Shown here: piece after piece, positions 35,856 through 45,903 of the stretch
Layout: every line of letters begins with the position of its first letter
How positions within the stretch are numbered: position 1 is the first letter of the stretch
Assembly (NCBI RefSeq): GCF_000372525.1
Contig: NZ_AQUR01000104.1
Span: 1 to 64,000, forward strand
Origin: Cupriavidus neocaledonicus
Lineage (GTDB): Bacteria > Pseudomonadota > Gammaproteobacteria > Burkholderiales > Burkholderiaceae
Direction of reading: 5' to 3'
DNA length: 64,000 nucleotides
Position numbers and translations under genes: made by a program
Notes under the pieces: generated by a model
Told to the model about the DNA's origin: nothing
The model's database searches: none
What the model saw: only the letters and a program-made list of their open reading frames with translations

Positions 35856-36040
35856 GATTCCCCTCCCCATGCGTTGGTTCGCGGCGCAGGTGTGGCGCCC
35901 CGCCGGTCAAGCTTCAGTATGGACAAGAATCCGGCTTGCGGCGGAATGCAACGCGGGCCAGCGGCCGCCTGGCCGCCGTACTTTGCGGCGTGGAGTTTGC
36001 GGGAGCGCCCAGCGGAGCCGGGGTCCCGGCCCCGACCGCC

Positions 36041-36784
36041 TTACTGCATGTGCTGCCCGCCGTTGATGGCGATATTGGAGCCGGTCACATAGGCCGCGTC
36101 CTCGGAGCACAGGTAGGCAACCAGCGCGGCGACTTCCTCCGGCTTGCCGACGCGGCCCACCGGGATCTGCGGCAGGATCTTGGTCTCCATGATCTCCCGG
36201 GGTACGGCGTTGACCATCTTGGTCGCCAGGTAGCCCGGCGAGACCGTGTTGACGGTCACGCCCTTGCGCGCCACTTCCAGCGCCAGCGACTTGGTGAAGC
36301 CGTGCATGCCGGCCTTGGCCGCGGCATAGTTGGTCTGGCCGAACGCGCCCTTGGAGCCGTTCACCGACGAGATATTGATGATGCGGCCCCAGCCGCGCTC
36401 GACCATGCCTTCGCACAGCGGCTTGGTCAGGTTGAACACCGAATCGAGGTTGGTCCGCATCACCGCATCCCAGTTCGGCTTGTCCATCTTTTTGAACGCC
36501 ATGTCGCGCGTAATGCCGGCATTGTTCACCAGGATGTCGACGTGGCCGACGTCGGCGAGGATGCGCGCGGCGCAGGCCTGGCAGGCCTCATAGTCGGATA
36601 CGTCGACCTCGTAGGCGCGCATCTCGCGGCCGCTCGCCGCCATCGTGGCCAGCCACTCCCCGGCGTTGGCATTGCCGGGCGAATGCGTCACCACCACGGC
36701 ATGGCCGGCGTCGTGCAGCCGGATGCTGATGGCTTCGCCGAGTCCACCCATGCCACCTGTTACCAATGCGATTCTCTTCGTCAT
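36041..36784 (-). CDS. phaB: Acetoacetyl-CoA reductase
   Basis: A 247-aa short-chain dehydrogenase reducing acetoacetyl-CoA with NADPH to (R)-3-hydroxybutyryl-CoA, the monomer for polyhydroxybutyrate. The cofactor loop is TGGMGGLG (9-16), with NNAG at 87-90. The catalytic set is Asn112, Ser140, Tyr153 and Lys157. GFTKSLALE-like GMHGFTKSLALEVARKGVTVN and the C-terminal QIPVGRVGKPEEVAALVAYL, ending GQHMQ, match PhaB of C. necator. It lies next to a phasin gene, as for the phaB3-phaP3 pair of strain H16. The 267-bp gap to phaP holds no gene, only GC-rich small hairpins. Confidence 0.9.
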   Translation of the reverse strand: MTKRIALVTGGMGGLGEAISIRLHDAGHAVVVTHSPGNANAGEWLATMAASGREMRAYEVDVSDYEACQACAARILADVGHVDILVNNAGITRDMAFKKMDKPNWDAVMRTNLDSVFNLTKPLCEGMVERGWGRIINISSVNGSKGAFGQTNYAAAKAGMHGFTKSLALEVARKGVTVNTVSPGYLATKMVNAVPREIMETKILPQIPVGRVGKPEEVAALVAYLCSEDAAYVTGSNIAINGGQHMQ

Positions 36785-37051
36785 GCTGATTGCGTCGTTG
36801 TCGTGAGTTGAAAGACCCCTGCCTGGCAGGAAGGGACATTCCCCCGGTAGTCCCCGAGCAAGTCCCCGCCACCGTCGCGCAGGCAAAGCGCGGCCATGCC
36901 GGGCCGGATGGTGCCGGTCCCGGTGCGCATGGATGGGGCGGGAAAATTCGATGTCGCGGTGCCGCGGGCCAGGGAACGCGAGGTTCCCGGCCTGCAGCCC
37001 GGCGATCTTTGTTGAGCGCGCCGCCCGGTGCTGCCGGGCAGCGCCGTGCCG

Positions 37052-37609
37052 CTACGCCTTGGCGGCGCGGGGAGTCGCGTTCGCGGCCGTGGCCGACGCG
37101 GCCGCGGCGGTCTTGGCAAAGTTGGCCTTGGCGACTTCTGCGGTCTGCCTGGCGGCGTCCTGGAACGACTGATAGGTGCTGTTGGCCGCGGCAACGCCCG
37201 ACTGCAGCAACGCGGTCAGCGCTTCCGAACCGGCCGGCGCGTTCTTCACGAAGGTGTCGACGAAAGCCTGGACATTGCGGTTGTGCTGTTCGTACTGGGC
37301 CTCGACGGCCTTGCTCAGCTCCGCCTGGGTGCTCGAGGCGATTTCGTAGACATGGCGGGCATACGCCACCGCCTTCTCGGCAGCCGGCTGGGCCAGGTTG
37401 CCCTGGGCCGCAAACACTTCGCGCAGGTCCTTGCCGGCCAGTACCGCTTCGACATTGACCTGGCCTTCGGCGAGCGTGGTCCTGAGGGCCTGCAGGTTCA
37501 GCTCGGTCAGCTTCTGGAAACCTTCAAACGCCGTGTTCGTCAGCGCGAACAAATGGCTCACGTTGGACTTCTGCGCCGCAGCAAATTGTTCGGGCGTAAA
37601 AGGTGACAT
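37052..37609 (-). CDS. phaP: Phasin (PHA granule surface protein)
   Basis: A 185-aa amphipathic helical protein that coats polyhydroxybutyrate granules. It matches the Phasin_2 pattern MxxFTPEQFAAAQKSN, then FEGFQKLTELNLQ, VAYARHVYEIAS and NAPAGSEALTALL, close to C. necator PhaP1 (192 aa). The Ala-rich C-terminal tail (AKTAAAASATAANATPRAAKA) is typical. AGGAG precedes ATG 37609. It is the upstream member of the phaP-phaB pair, and inverted repeats in the gap above may regulate it. Confidence 0.92.
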   Translation of the reverse strand: MSPFTPEQFAAAQKSNVSHLFALTNTAFEGFQKLTELNLQALRTTLAEGQVNVEAVLAGKDLREVFAAQGNLAQPAAEKAVAYARHVYEIASSTQAELSKAVEAQYEQHNRNVQAFVDTFVKNAPAGSEALTALLQSGVAAANSTYQSFQDAARQTAEVAKANFAKTAAAASATAANATPRAAKA

Positions 37610-37794
37610 GCAGATCTCCTGTGGATGGATCGGACGGAATGGCGCGCCAGCGCTGGCAATCGGTCGCCACAAAGCGTTCCGAGGGTGCCGCGCCGCCAAT
37701 CTTGCAGCGCACCATGGAAACCGCATCCTAGAGTGTTTCCTCCAACTCAAACCCTAGGGATAAACCCAAAAAGTCTTGAAGACAGGACAATGAA

Positions 37795-37860
37795 AGTGCA
37801 GCATACATCTCTAATGTTACAACTAGTTACGCTGTGTTGCTGCACTGCATGACAGATGTA
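37795..37860. promoter_or_regulatory. Two interleaved inverted repeats upstream of phaP
   Basis: AGTGCAGCA (37795-37803) pairs with TGCTGCACT (37838-37846), and TACATCT (37804-37810) pairs with AGATGTA (37854-37860). The order A-B-A'-B' is interleaved, not nested. The TGC/GCA-rich arms recall phasin-repressor (PhaR) sites, but this is by resemblance only. The rest of 37610-37890 shows no gene. Confidence 0.4.
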
Positions 37861-37890
37861 AGGCGGACTTAACAGGCCGTTGCGCGAAGA

Positions 37891-37922
37891 AGCAAAAAAA
37901 ACCGCAGCCGAAGCTGCGGTTT
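37891..37922 (-). terminator. Terminator downstream of aceB
   Basis: A 10-bp stem (37899-37908 with 37913-37922) with a CGAA loop. Read on the minus strand it is followed by a T-run (complement of 37892-37900). It lies 22 bp beyond the malate synthase stop. Confidence 0.85.
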
Positions 37923-37943
37923 CTGATGGCAGTGCCAGGCCGC

Positions 37944-39530
37944 TCAGACTTCTTCGTACAGCGGCAGCGTCAGGAACTCGGCAAAGTCCTCCGACGTCGA
38001 CATCTGCTCGAAGATCTCGGCGGCGCGGTCATAGGTGCTGGTGTCGCCACCAACCAGTTCCTTGACCTTGCCCAGCTCTTCCGGAATCAGCTTGCGCACC
38101 AGCTCGGCCGTGACCTTGGTGCCGTCTTCCAGCTTGCCCTTGGGCGAGCGGATCCACTGCCACACCTGCGAGCGCGAGATCTCGGCGGTGGCGGCATCTT
38201 CCATCAGGTTGTGGATCGGCACGCAGCCGTTGCCGGCCAGCCAGGCGCCCAGGTAGTGGATGCCAACGTTGATGTTCATGCGCAGGCCATGCTCGGTGAT
38301 CGGCGTTTCCGGCTGGAAGTTCAGCAGGTCGGCGCCCTTCACCTGCACGTCCGGACGCTGCTTCCCGAACTGGTTCGGCTTGTCACCCAGCACCGCCACG
38401 AATTCCTTCATGGCCGGCTCGACCAGGCCCGGGTGCGCCACCCAGCCGCCGTCGTAGCCGTCGGTGGCATCGCGGCGCTTGTCGCTGATGATGCCTTCCA
38501 TGGCGATGGCGTTCTTTTCCGGATCGTTCTTGATCGGGATCAGCGCGCTCATGCCGCCGATCGCGGGCGCGCCGCGGTGGTGGCAGGTCTTGAGCAGCAG
38601 CAGCGCGTACGAGCGCATGAACGGCGCGGTCATGGTGACCTTGGCGCGGTCGGCCAGGCAGAAGTCCTTGTCGTTCTTGAACTTCTTGATGCACGAGAAG
38701 ATGTAGTCCCAGCGGCCGGCGTTCAGGCCGGCGCTGTGCTCGCGCAGCTCATACAGGATTTCGTCCATCTCGAACGCGGCGAGGATGGTCTCGATCAGCA
38801 CGGTGGCCTTGATGGTGCCTTGCGGCAGGCCGATCTCGTTCTGCGCCATCACGAAGATGTCGTTCCACAGGCGCGCTTCCAGATGGCTTTCCATCTTCGG
38901 CAGGTAGAAGAACGGGCCGGCGCCGCGGGCGATCTGCTCCTTGGCGTTGTGGAACAGGAACAGCGCGAAGTCGAAGATGCCGCCCGAGACGCGCTTGCCG
39001 TCGATGGTGACGTGCTTCTCGTCCAGGTGCCAGCCGCGCGGACGCACCTGCAGCGTGGCGATCTTGTCGTTGAGCTTGTATTGCTTGCCCTTCGATTCCA
39101 GCGTCAGCGTGCGGCGCACGGCGGCCTTCAGGTTGACCTGGCCCTGCAGCTGGTTGTGCCAGTTGGGGGTGTTGGAATCCTCGAAGTCGGTCATGTAGCT
39201 GTCAGCGCCCGAGTTGAAGGCGTTGATCACCATCTTGGCTTCGACCGGGCCGGTGATTTCCACGCGGCGGCATTCCAGCGCCTTGGGCACCGGCGCAACC
39301 TTCCAGTCGCCTTCGCGGATGCTCCTGGTTTCCGGCAGGAAATCGGGCACTTCGCCGGCGTCCAGGCGCCTGGCGCGCGCCACGCGCGCGGCCAGCAGTT
39401 CCTGACGGCGCGGCTCGAAGGCGCGGTGCAGCTTGTCTACCAGGGCCAGGGCTTCCGGCGTGAGGATATCTTCGTAGGCCGGCAGGATTTCGCCGGTAAT
39501 CTTCATGCCCGCGGGCAGCGTGATAGCCAT
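37944..39530 (-). CDS. aceB: Malate synthase A
   Basis: A 528-aa enzyme condensing glyoxylate and acetyl-CoA to malate, the second glyoxylate-shunt step. Signature segments are MTDFEDSNTPNWHNQLQGQVNL, RPRGWHLDEKHV, FYLPKMESHLEARLWNDIF and TCHHRGAPAIGGMSALIPIK. Length fits form A. AGGAG precedes ATG 39530. It follows the haloacid dehalogenase gene by 51 bp and ends at a good terminator. The isocitrate lyase gene lies 3.7 kb away on the same strand rather than adjacent. Confidence 0.95.
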   Translation of the reverse strand: MAITLPAGMKITGEILPAYEDILTPEALALVDKLHRAFEPRRQELLAARVARARRLDAGEVPDFLPETRSIREGDWKVAPVPKALECRRVEITGPVEAKMVINAFNSGADSYMTDFEDSNTPNWHNQLQGQVNLKAAVRRTLTLESKGKQYKLNDKIATLQVRPRGWHLDEKHVTIDGKRVSGGIFDFALFLFHNAKEQIARGAGPFFYLPKMESHLEARLWNDIFVMAQNEIGLPQGTIKATVLIETILAAFEMDEILYELREHSAGLNAGRWDYIFSCIKKFKNDKDFCLADRAKVTMTAPFMRSYALLLLKTCHHRGAPAIGGMSALIPIKNDPEKNAIAMEGIISDKRRDATDGYDGGWVAHPGLVEPAMKEFVAVLGDKPNQFGKQRPDVQVKGADLLNFQPETPITEHGLRMNINVGIHYLGAWLAGNGCVPIHNLMEDAATAEISRSQVWQWIRSPKGKLEDGTKVTAELVRKLIPEELGKVKELVGGDTSTYDRAAEIFEQMSTSEDFAEFLTLPLYEEV

Positions 39531-39581
39531 CTGTATTCTCCTGTTAAACGATAGCGATAGCTTTGGTTCTTGGGCGTCCTG

Positions 39582-40283
39582 CTATGCCGCCACGCCACGG
39601 GCGCGGACGAATTCGAGCAGGTCGTTCATGTCGTGCCCGGTGCCGGCGGGGGCGACATCGAGCCGCTCCGCCGGGTGGCCGGCACGGTTGATCCAGAAAG
39701 TGGTGTAGCCATACCAGGTGGCGCCGCAGGCGTCCCAGCCGTTGGACGAGACGAACAGCATCTCCTGCGCCTCCAGGCCGAAGGCCAGCGGCCCGAGCGC
39801 ATAGGCGGCCGGCGCGGTCTTGTACTGGCGCACCGCATCGACCGACAGCACATGGTCGAACAGCCCGTGCATGCCGGCGCTCTTGACCGAGATGTCGAGC
39901 ATTTCCGCGTTGCCGTTGGACAGGATGCCCAGCGGCAGCCCCGCCTTGCGCAGGCGCTTGAGCGCGCCCAGGTTCTCCGGGAACGCCGACAGGCACGCGT
40001 ATTCCTTCAGCAGCTGCGCCTCGGCGGCTTCGTCCAGCGGCAGGCCCAGGCGCTCGGCGGCGTAGCGCAGCGCGTCCACGGTGATGGCCCAGAACGGCTT
40101 GTAGTGCGCGCCATCGGGCGCGGCCATGGTGCGGATGCGCGTGTAGTCGATCTGGCGGTCGCGCCACAGCAGCGCCAGCGCCTCGCCGCGTCCCGGGAAC
40201 AGCTGCTCCGCGCGCGCGGTGACGGAATACACGTCGAACAGCGTGCCATAGGCATCGAAGACGACGGCGCGGATCTTGTTCAT
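39582..40283 (-). CDS. Haloacid dehalogenase, type II
   Basis: A 233-aa HAD enzyme matching L-2-haloacid dehalogenase residue by residue: nucleophile Asp10 (FDAYGTLFD), Thr14, Arg41, Ser122-Asn123, Lys155, Tyr161, Asn181 and Asp184 (SSNGWDACGATWYG). All are positions known in L-DEX enzymes, which convert L-2-haloacids to D-2-hydroxyacids. It is the likely first gene of a unit with aceB. Haloacetate dehalogenation gives glycolate, which can feed glyoxylate, so the pairing is metabolically sensible. ATG 40283 starts the core directly. A LysR gene is divergent. Confidence 0.9.
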   Translation of the reverse strand: MNKIRAVVFDAYGTLFDVYSVTARAEQLFPGRGEALALLWRDRQIDYTRIRTMAAPDGAHYKPFWAITVDALRYAAERLGLPLDEAAEAQLLKEYACLSAFPENLGALKRLRKAGLPLGILSNGNAEMLDISVKSAGMHGLFDHVLSVDAVRQYKTAPAAYALGPLAFGLEAQEMLFVSSNGWDACGATWYGYTTFWINRAGHPAERLDVAPAGTGHDMNDLLEFVRARGVAA

Positions 40284-40571
40284 GGGAACCTGGACAACCT
40301 GCGGTACGGGGCGACTGGGTGAGCGGCGGCCAGACCACAGCTGCGTGGCTCTGTACACCATTGAATGCATCGAATTGTAGGGAGACGCTGCAGTGCGGCA
40401 AAGTGGCCGTCGGTCACTTGATCTTTTACTTTTACCCATCTAATCTTGGCTCACTAAAACAAGACTCCGCACCAAATCCTCTCCACTGGTGACCAAAGGC
40501 CCGCCCGGCACCCGGCGCGTGGCCAGCGCGGCACCCCGCGGGACTTCCCGCGCATCTCAGGCAAAACATTC

Positions 40572-41522
40572 GTGGACCATTTCAAACAACTGGAGACCTT
40601 TGTATCCGTCGCCTCGCGCGGCAGCCTGTCCGCCGCCGCCGCGGCCGAGGGCGTGGCACCCGCGATCATCGGCCGGCGCATCGATGCCCTGGAAGAGCGG
40701 CTGGGCGTCAAGCTGCTGGTACGGACCACGCGCAAGATCAGCCTGACTTTCGAGGGCTCGGCCTTCCTGGAGGATTGCCAGCGCATCCTGAACGACCTGC
40801 ACAACGCCGAGGCCAGCGTCTCGGCCGGCGGCGTCAAGGCCAGCGGCCACCTGCGCGTGACCGCGCCGGCCGGCTATGGACGCAAGCACGTGGCGCCGCT
40901 GGTGCCGTTGTTCATCGAGTCGCACCCGGACGTGTCGATCACCCTTGACCTGTCCGACCGCGTGGTCGACCTGGTCAACGAAGGCTTCGACTGCGCCATC
41001 CGCCTGGGCGACCTGCCCGATTCCAGCCTGGTGTCGATCCGGCTGGCCGAAACCCGCCGCGTGGTGGTGGCCGCGCCGGAATACCTGGCGCGCGCCGGGC
41101 GCCCGAACACGCCGGAGGACCTGCAGCGGCATAACTGCCTGGCCTTCGGCGCCAGCGCCAACATGCAGCGCGGCTGGGTGTTCCAGGAAGAAGGCCGCGC
41201 CGTGACCGTGAAGGTGGGCGGCACCATGGAGTGCAGCGACGGCGCGGTGCTGCACGAGTGGTGCCTCCAGGGCAACGGGCTGGCCTGGCGCTCGTGGTGG
41301 GAAGTCGGCAGCGAGATTGCCAGCGGGCGGCTGGTGACGGTGCTGGACGAGTTCCAGGCGCCGCCGATCGGCATCCATGCGGTGTTCCCGCAGCGCAAGC
41401 ACCTGCCGCTGCGCGTGCGGCTGTTTATCGACCACCTGAAGAACACCTACGGCAACCCGTCCTACTGGCGGCGCGCCGAGCAGGCCGCGGCGCTGCCCGC
41501 GGCGGAAGTGCTGGCGGACTGA
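40572..41522 (+). CDS. LysR-family transcriptional regulator
   Basis: A 316-aa regulator starting at GTG 40572. The HTH is HFKQLETFVSVASRGSLSAAAAAEGVAPAIIGRRIDALEERLG, and the effector domain (from about residue 90) contains SITLDLSDRVVDLVNEGFDCAIRLGDL. It is divergent from the haloacid dehalogenase-aceB pair across a 288-bp gap with AT-rich stretches near 40415-40460. That layout suggests it controls the pair. The inducer is unknown. Confidence 0.88.
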   Translation: MDHFKQLETFVSVASRGSLSAAAAAEGVAPAIIGRRIDALEERLGVKLLVRTTRKISLTFEGSAFLEDCQRILNDLHNAEASVSAGGVKASGHLRVTAPAGYGRKHVAPLVPLFIESHPDVSITLDLSDRVVDLVNEGFDCAIRLGDLPDSSLVSIRLAETRRVVVAAPEYLARAGRPNTPEDLQRHNCLAFGASANMQRGWVFQEEGRAVTVKVGGTMECSDGAVLHEWCLQGNGLAWRSWWEVGSEIASGRLVTVLDEFQAPPIGIHAVFPQRKHLPLRVRLFIDHLKNTYGNPSYWRRAEQAAALPAAEVLAD

Positions 41523-41558
41523 ATCCCCGGGGCGTGCCGCAGAGCCATCCGGATGACA

Positions 41559-41599
41559 TTGACATTACGCAATGACCTTCTCGGCACACTGACTACAAT
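41559..41599 (+). promoter_or_regulatory. Candidate FNR/Anr-type promoter of the uspA gene
   Basis: TTGACATTACGCAA (41559-41572) matches one half of an FNR-type box well and the other half partly. TACAAT at 41594-41599 is a good -10, with no -35. If transcription starts about 7 bp after the -10, the box is centred near -41, as for class II activation. Confidence 0.4.
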
Positions 41600-41691
41600 G
41601 GACTCAAGACAGGCGTTGCCCGGCGCCGCGGCCATGCCGCAACCGGCCGGCAAGCGCCCTGCCCCGACCCTAGTCAGCAAAGGAGCCCCGC

Positions 41692-42126
41692 ATGTTCCAA
41701 CATATCCTGCTTCCCACCGACGGCTCGGAACTCTCCAAGAAGGCCATCAACGGCGGACTGGAGCTCGCCAAGGCCATCGGCGCACGCGTCACGGCCTATG
41801 TCTGCCTGGAGGAATACCCGTACACGCCGTTCAGCGAGATCGTGGTCGAGGCCCCGCAGGCGTTCAAGGACCGCATCGAAAACCAGGCCAGGCTATATCT
41901 GAAAGAAGTCGAAAACCTGGCCACGGCGGCCGGCGTGACCTTCGACGCCGACATGTCGACCTTTGCCGTGCCCTACCTCGGCATCATCGACGCCGCCGAG
42001 CGCCACGGCTGCGACGTGATCTTCATGGCCTCGCACGGCCGGCGCGGGCTGTCCGGCCTGCTGCTCGGCAGCGAGACGCAAAAGGTGCTGACGCATACCG
42101 ACATTCCGGTGATCGTCTACCGCTGA
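41692..42126 (+). CDS. Universal stress protein, UspA family
   Basis: A 144-aa Usp domain: FQHILLPTDGSELSKKAI at the start and SHGRRGLSGLLLGSETQKVLTHTDIPVIVYR at the end, with the ATP-binding G-x2-G-x9-G-S pattern intact. AAGGAG precedes ATG 41692. It is monocistronic, between its own candidate promoter and a strong terminator. It is a paralogue of the UspA encoded at 35424-35855. Confidence 0.92.
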   Translation: MFQHILLPTDGSELSKKAINGGLELAKAIGARVTAYVCLEEYPYTPFSEIVVEAPQAFKDRIENQARLYLKEVENLATAAGVTFDADMSTFAVPYLGIIDAAERHGCDVIFMASHGRRGLSGLLLGSETQKVLTHTDIPVIVYR

Positions 42127-42152
42127 GTCCCGGGCGCAGCGCGCGCCAAAGC

Positions 42153-42193
42153 AAAACCGCCCGCACCGGCATGACCGGAGCGGGCGGTTTTTT
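42153..42193. terminator. Bidirectional terminator between uspA and the M48 gene
   Basis: A 12-bp stem (42153-42164 with 42180-42191) with an inner 4-bp stem is flanked by A residues on the left and T residues on the right. It can serve the convergent genes on both strands. Confidence 0.88.
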
Positions 42194-42208
42194 GCTGGCT
42201 TAGGCGGC

Positions 42209-42970
42209 TTACGACGCCTTGCTCATGCGCTGCTCGATGTGCTTGGCGCGGTCTTCCGAGCCCGGGTGCGACGAGAACATGCTGGACTTGCCGCCGTCGA
42301 GCTTGGCCAGCTTCTGGAACGCCGTGACCAGGCCCTTGGTGCTGGACTTGTTCTTGGTCAGCAGGTCGAACGAATAGTCGTCCGCCGCGGTTTCCTGTGA
42401 CTGCGAGAACTGCGCGTTGATCAGCTTCTCGCCCAGTTCGCCCAGCTGCGATTGCGACAGCGCCGCCACCGCGCCATTGCCGGCCGACGCCGCCGCGCCG
42501 CGCGCCGCGGTGGCGGTGTAGGCCACCTGCATGGCCTTCTTGGTGTGGCCCAGCGCCACGTGGCCCAGCTCGTGGCCCAGCACGCCGCGCACCTCGTCGT
42601 CGGTCATCATGTCCATCAGGCCGCTGTAGACGCGCACGCAGCCGTTGGCCATGGCCCAGGCGTTGACGTCCTTGGTCATGTAGACCTTGGCATTGACGTT
42701 GGGCACGTCGCTGTTCTTCAGCCCGCTCATGATCTTGACCAGGCGCTTGCTGTAGGTGCTGTTGGCAGCGGCGATCTTGTTGGTCTTGTCCGATTCCGCG
42801 CAAGCCTGGTCCGACAGGCTCTTGACGTCGGCGTCCGACAGCGTGGCAGCCTTGGCCAGCGAGGTGCCGGCGCTCAGCATGCCGTCGACATTGGTGGGCA
42901 TGCCGCCGGAACAGCCGGCCAGCAGTGCCGCCGCGACGGCGCAGGAAGCGAGCGAGAGAGTTGCTTTCAT
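42209..42970 (-). CDS. M48 metalloprotease lipoprotein, LoiP (YggG)-like
   Basis: A 253-aa outer-membrane lipoprotein protease. The lipobox is LAGC (Cys20). The zinc site is HELGH (His133, Glu134, His137) with Glu193 in QETAADDYS as third ligand. Length and layout match E. coli LoiP (252 aa), which acts on envelope proteins at low osmolarity. ATG 42970 starts the signal; an upstream in-frame ATG adds residues without similarity. It is monocistronic. Confidence 0.88.
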   Translation of the reverse strand: MKATLSLASCAVAAALLAGCSGGMPTNVDGMLSAGTSLAKAATLSDADVKSLSDQACAESDKTNKIAAANSTYSKRLVKIMSGLKNSDVPNVNAKVYMTKDVNAWAMANGCVRVYSGLMDMMTDDEVRGVLGHELGHVALGHTKKAMQVAYTATAARGAAASAGNGAVAALSQSQLGELGEKLINAQFSQSQETAADDYSFDLLTKNKSSTKGLVTAFQKLAKLDGGKSSMFSSHPGSEDRAKHIEQRMSKAS

Positions 42971-43120
42971 GATGTTGTTCTGGGTGGAGTGGCTCGGAGG
43001 TGCCGATAAAGGCCCCGGCACTTTAAGCCATCTGCCCGCGCGAGGGAATCACCCAAATGCTGCAAGCCGTCAAAAATGACAATTTGTTGCATTTGGACAA
43101 TCTTCCAGATCGAAGGGGCA

Positions 43121-43158
43121 AAAAAAATCGCGCCGTCCCTGAGAGAGAGAACGGCGCG
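43121..43158 (-). terminator. Terminator downstream of aceA
   Basis: An 8-bp GC stem (43129-43136 with 43151-43158) is followed on the minus strand by a T-run (complement of 43121-43127). A second hairpin (43201-43208 with 43218-43225) lies closer to the stop codon. Confidence 0.8.
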
Positions 43159-43239
43159 TCGCCTAAAAGAGAGAGCGTGATGGTCGCACGCCCTCCCGAT
43201 CCCGCCGGACCCACGAGCCGGCGGGAGTGACCAGGAGAG

Positions 43240-44535
<1,296 letters not shown>

Positions 44536-44878
44536 GGTCGCTCTCCTGAACGTGGATTGGGGATGGCTGAGAATCTCGTGCTCACCGTGACCCGGGGCCG
44601 CGTCGTCGCGTCGCCGCTGCGTTGGCCGCTGTTGCGGCACCCGATGTCCTGTGTCTTATATAAGAGTGTAGAGAACGCTACCGCGTTGCAACAAGCCCGC
44701 GACCGGTGCCATACCAAGATTTATTTCACTTAATAATCAATGGCTTGTACTAAATATTTCATGATGCGGGACAGAATCTTTCATCATGAGAAATGACGTT
44801 GTGCCGCGCAAACCGGCATTTTTGCGGTCCAAAACTATTTTCCACATCGTGAAAAATAGCCGGATGTGGCGCAAGCTG
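44536..44878. promoter_or_regulatory. AT-rich regulatory region upstream of aceA
   Basis: No gene is seen in these 343 bp. Marked features are CTTATATAAG (44655-44664), a possible -10 for aceA on the minus strand, and TTTCATGATG with CATCATGAGAAA around 44757-44801. CTATTTTCCAC / GTGAAAAATAG at 44835-44859 is a near-perfect inverted repeat of the size of IclR-type operators. The drop in GC against both neighbours is clear by eye. Confidence 0.5.
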
Positions 44879-45868
44879 CTAGCGGAGCCGACTCGCCTGC
44901 AGCGCCGCGGACGCCGTCGCGCCTTCGATATGGCCGACAAATTCGCCGACCATGGCCGCAAACCCCGCCGGGTCGGCCAACGGCAGCCAGTGTTGCGCCG
45001 GCACGGCGCGGCGCCACAGTTGCGAAGTCCACGCGTGCATGCCTTCCGTGACCGCGGGCGTCACGTAACGGTCGTGCAGCGGCACGATCAGCTGCACCGG
45101 GGCATCCGCAGGACGGCGGCGTGGCGCGCGCAATACCGGCAGGATATTGGCGCGGTACAGGCGCACGCCGTGGCACCCGTCCGCGGTCTGGGTCGGGTTC
45201 GGCCTGGCGCGCACACCCTCGGTCCGGCGCAGGTAGCGCGGCCAGGCCCGCCCCAGCCAAAGCCGCCACGCCAGTTCGGGCAGCCACGGCAGGTGGAACA
45301 CGCCGATGTACCACGACGCCATCAGCTGGCGCAGCACCTGGCCCAGCGCCGCCAGCGAGCGCTGCCCGCGTAGTTCGCGCAGCGCGATGGCCGCGTGGTC
45401 CAGGCACGGGCCGGAGCACGAGGTGAACGAGGCAATGCGCCCCCGCAGGCGTGGATCGGTAACGAATTCCCAGCCCTGGATCGATCCCCAGTCGTGGCCG
45501 ACCAGGTGCACCGCGCGCTGCGGCGACACCGCATCGATCACGGCGATGAAGTCGTCGGCCAGCTTCTGCAGCCGGTAGGCCGCGGTTCCCTGCGGTGCGG
45601 TCGAGCGCCCGGCGCCGCGCACGTCGTAGGCCACCACGTCGAAGCGCCCGGCCAGTCGCGCCGCCACGGCGTGCCAGACTTCACTGTTATCGGGATAGCC
45701 GTGCACCAGCACGATGGTCGGCCGCATCGGCCCGGGCTCGCCCCAGCGGGTAACGGCCAGACGCACGTCGCCGGCGTCGATGCAGCACGCTTGCTGTGGG
45801 ATGTGCTGTGGGATGTGTGGCGGGAGGTGCGGCAGGACTTGCGGAGCATGCATGGCCGTCGGTTCCAT
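44879..45868 (-). CDS. Alpha/beta hydrolase, epoxide hydrolase-like
   Basis: A 329-aa hydrolase of the epoxide hydrolase/haloalkane dehalogenase branch. The oxyanion segment is VHGYPDNSEVWH and the nucleophile elbow is GHDWGS with Asp126. A carboxylate nucleophile points to epoxide or haloalkane substrates rather than esters, though Asp is also found in fluoroacetate dehalogenases. The N-terminus carries a short His/Pro/Gln-rich repeat (PPHIPQHIPQ) not found in the family. ATG 45868 or 45853 could start it. A terminator precedes it, so it is probably separate from the GGCT operon. Confidence 0.8.
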   Translation of the reverse strand: MEPTAMHAPQVLPHLPPHIPQHIPQQACCIDAGDVRLAVTRWGEPGPMRPTIVLVHGYPDNSEVWHAVAARLAGRFDVVAYDVRGAGRSTAPQGTAAYRLQKLADDFIAVIDAVSPQRAVHLVGHDWGSIQGWEFVTDPRLRGRIASFTSCSGPCLDHAAIALRELRGQRSLAALGQVLRQLMASWYIGVFHLPWLPELAWRLWLGRAWPRYLRRTEGVRARPNPTQTADGCHGVRLYRANILPVLRAPRRRPADAPVQLIVPLHDRYVTPAVTEGMHAWTSQLWRRAVPAQHWLPLADPAGFAAMVGEFVGHIEGATASAALQASRLR

Positions 45869-45903
45869 CGTTCGATGTCATGGTTGGCCATGCTACGCAA
45901 AAG

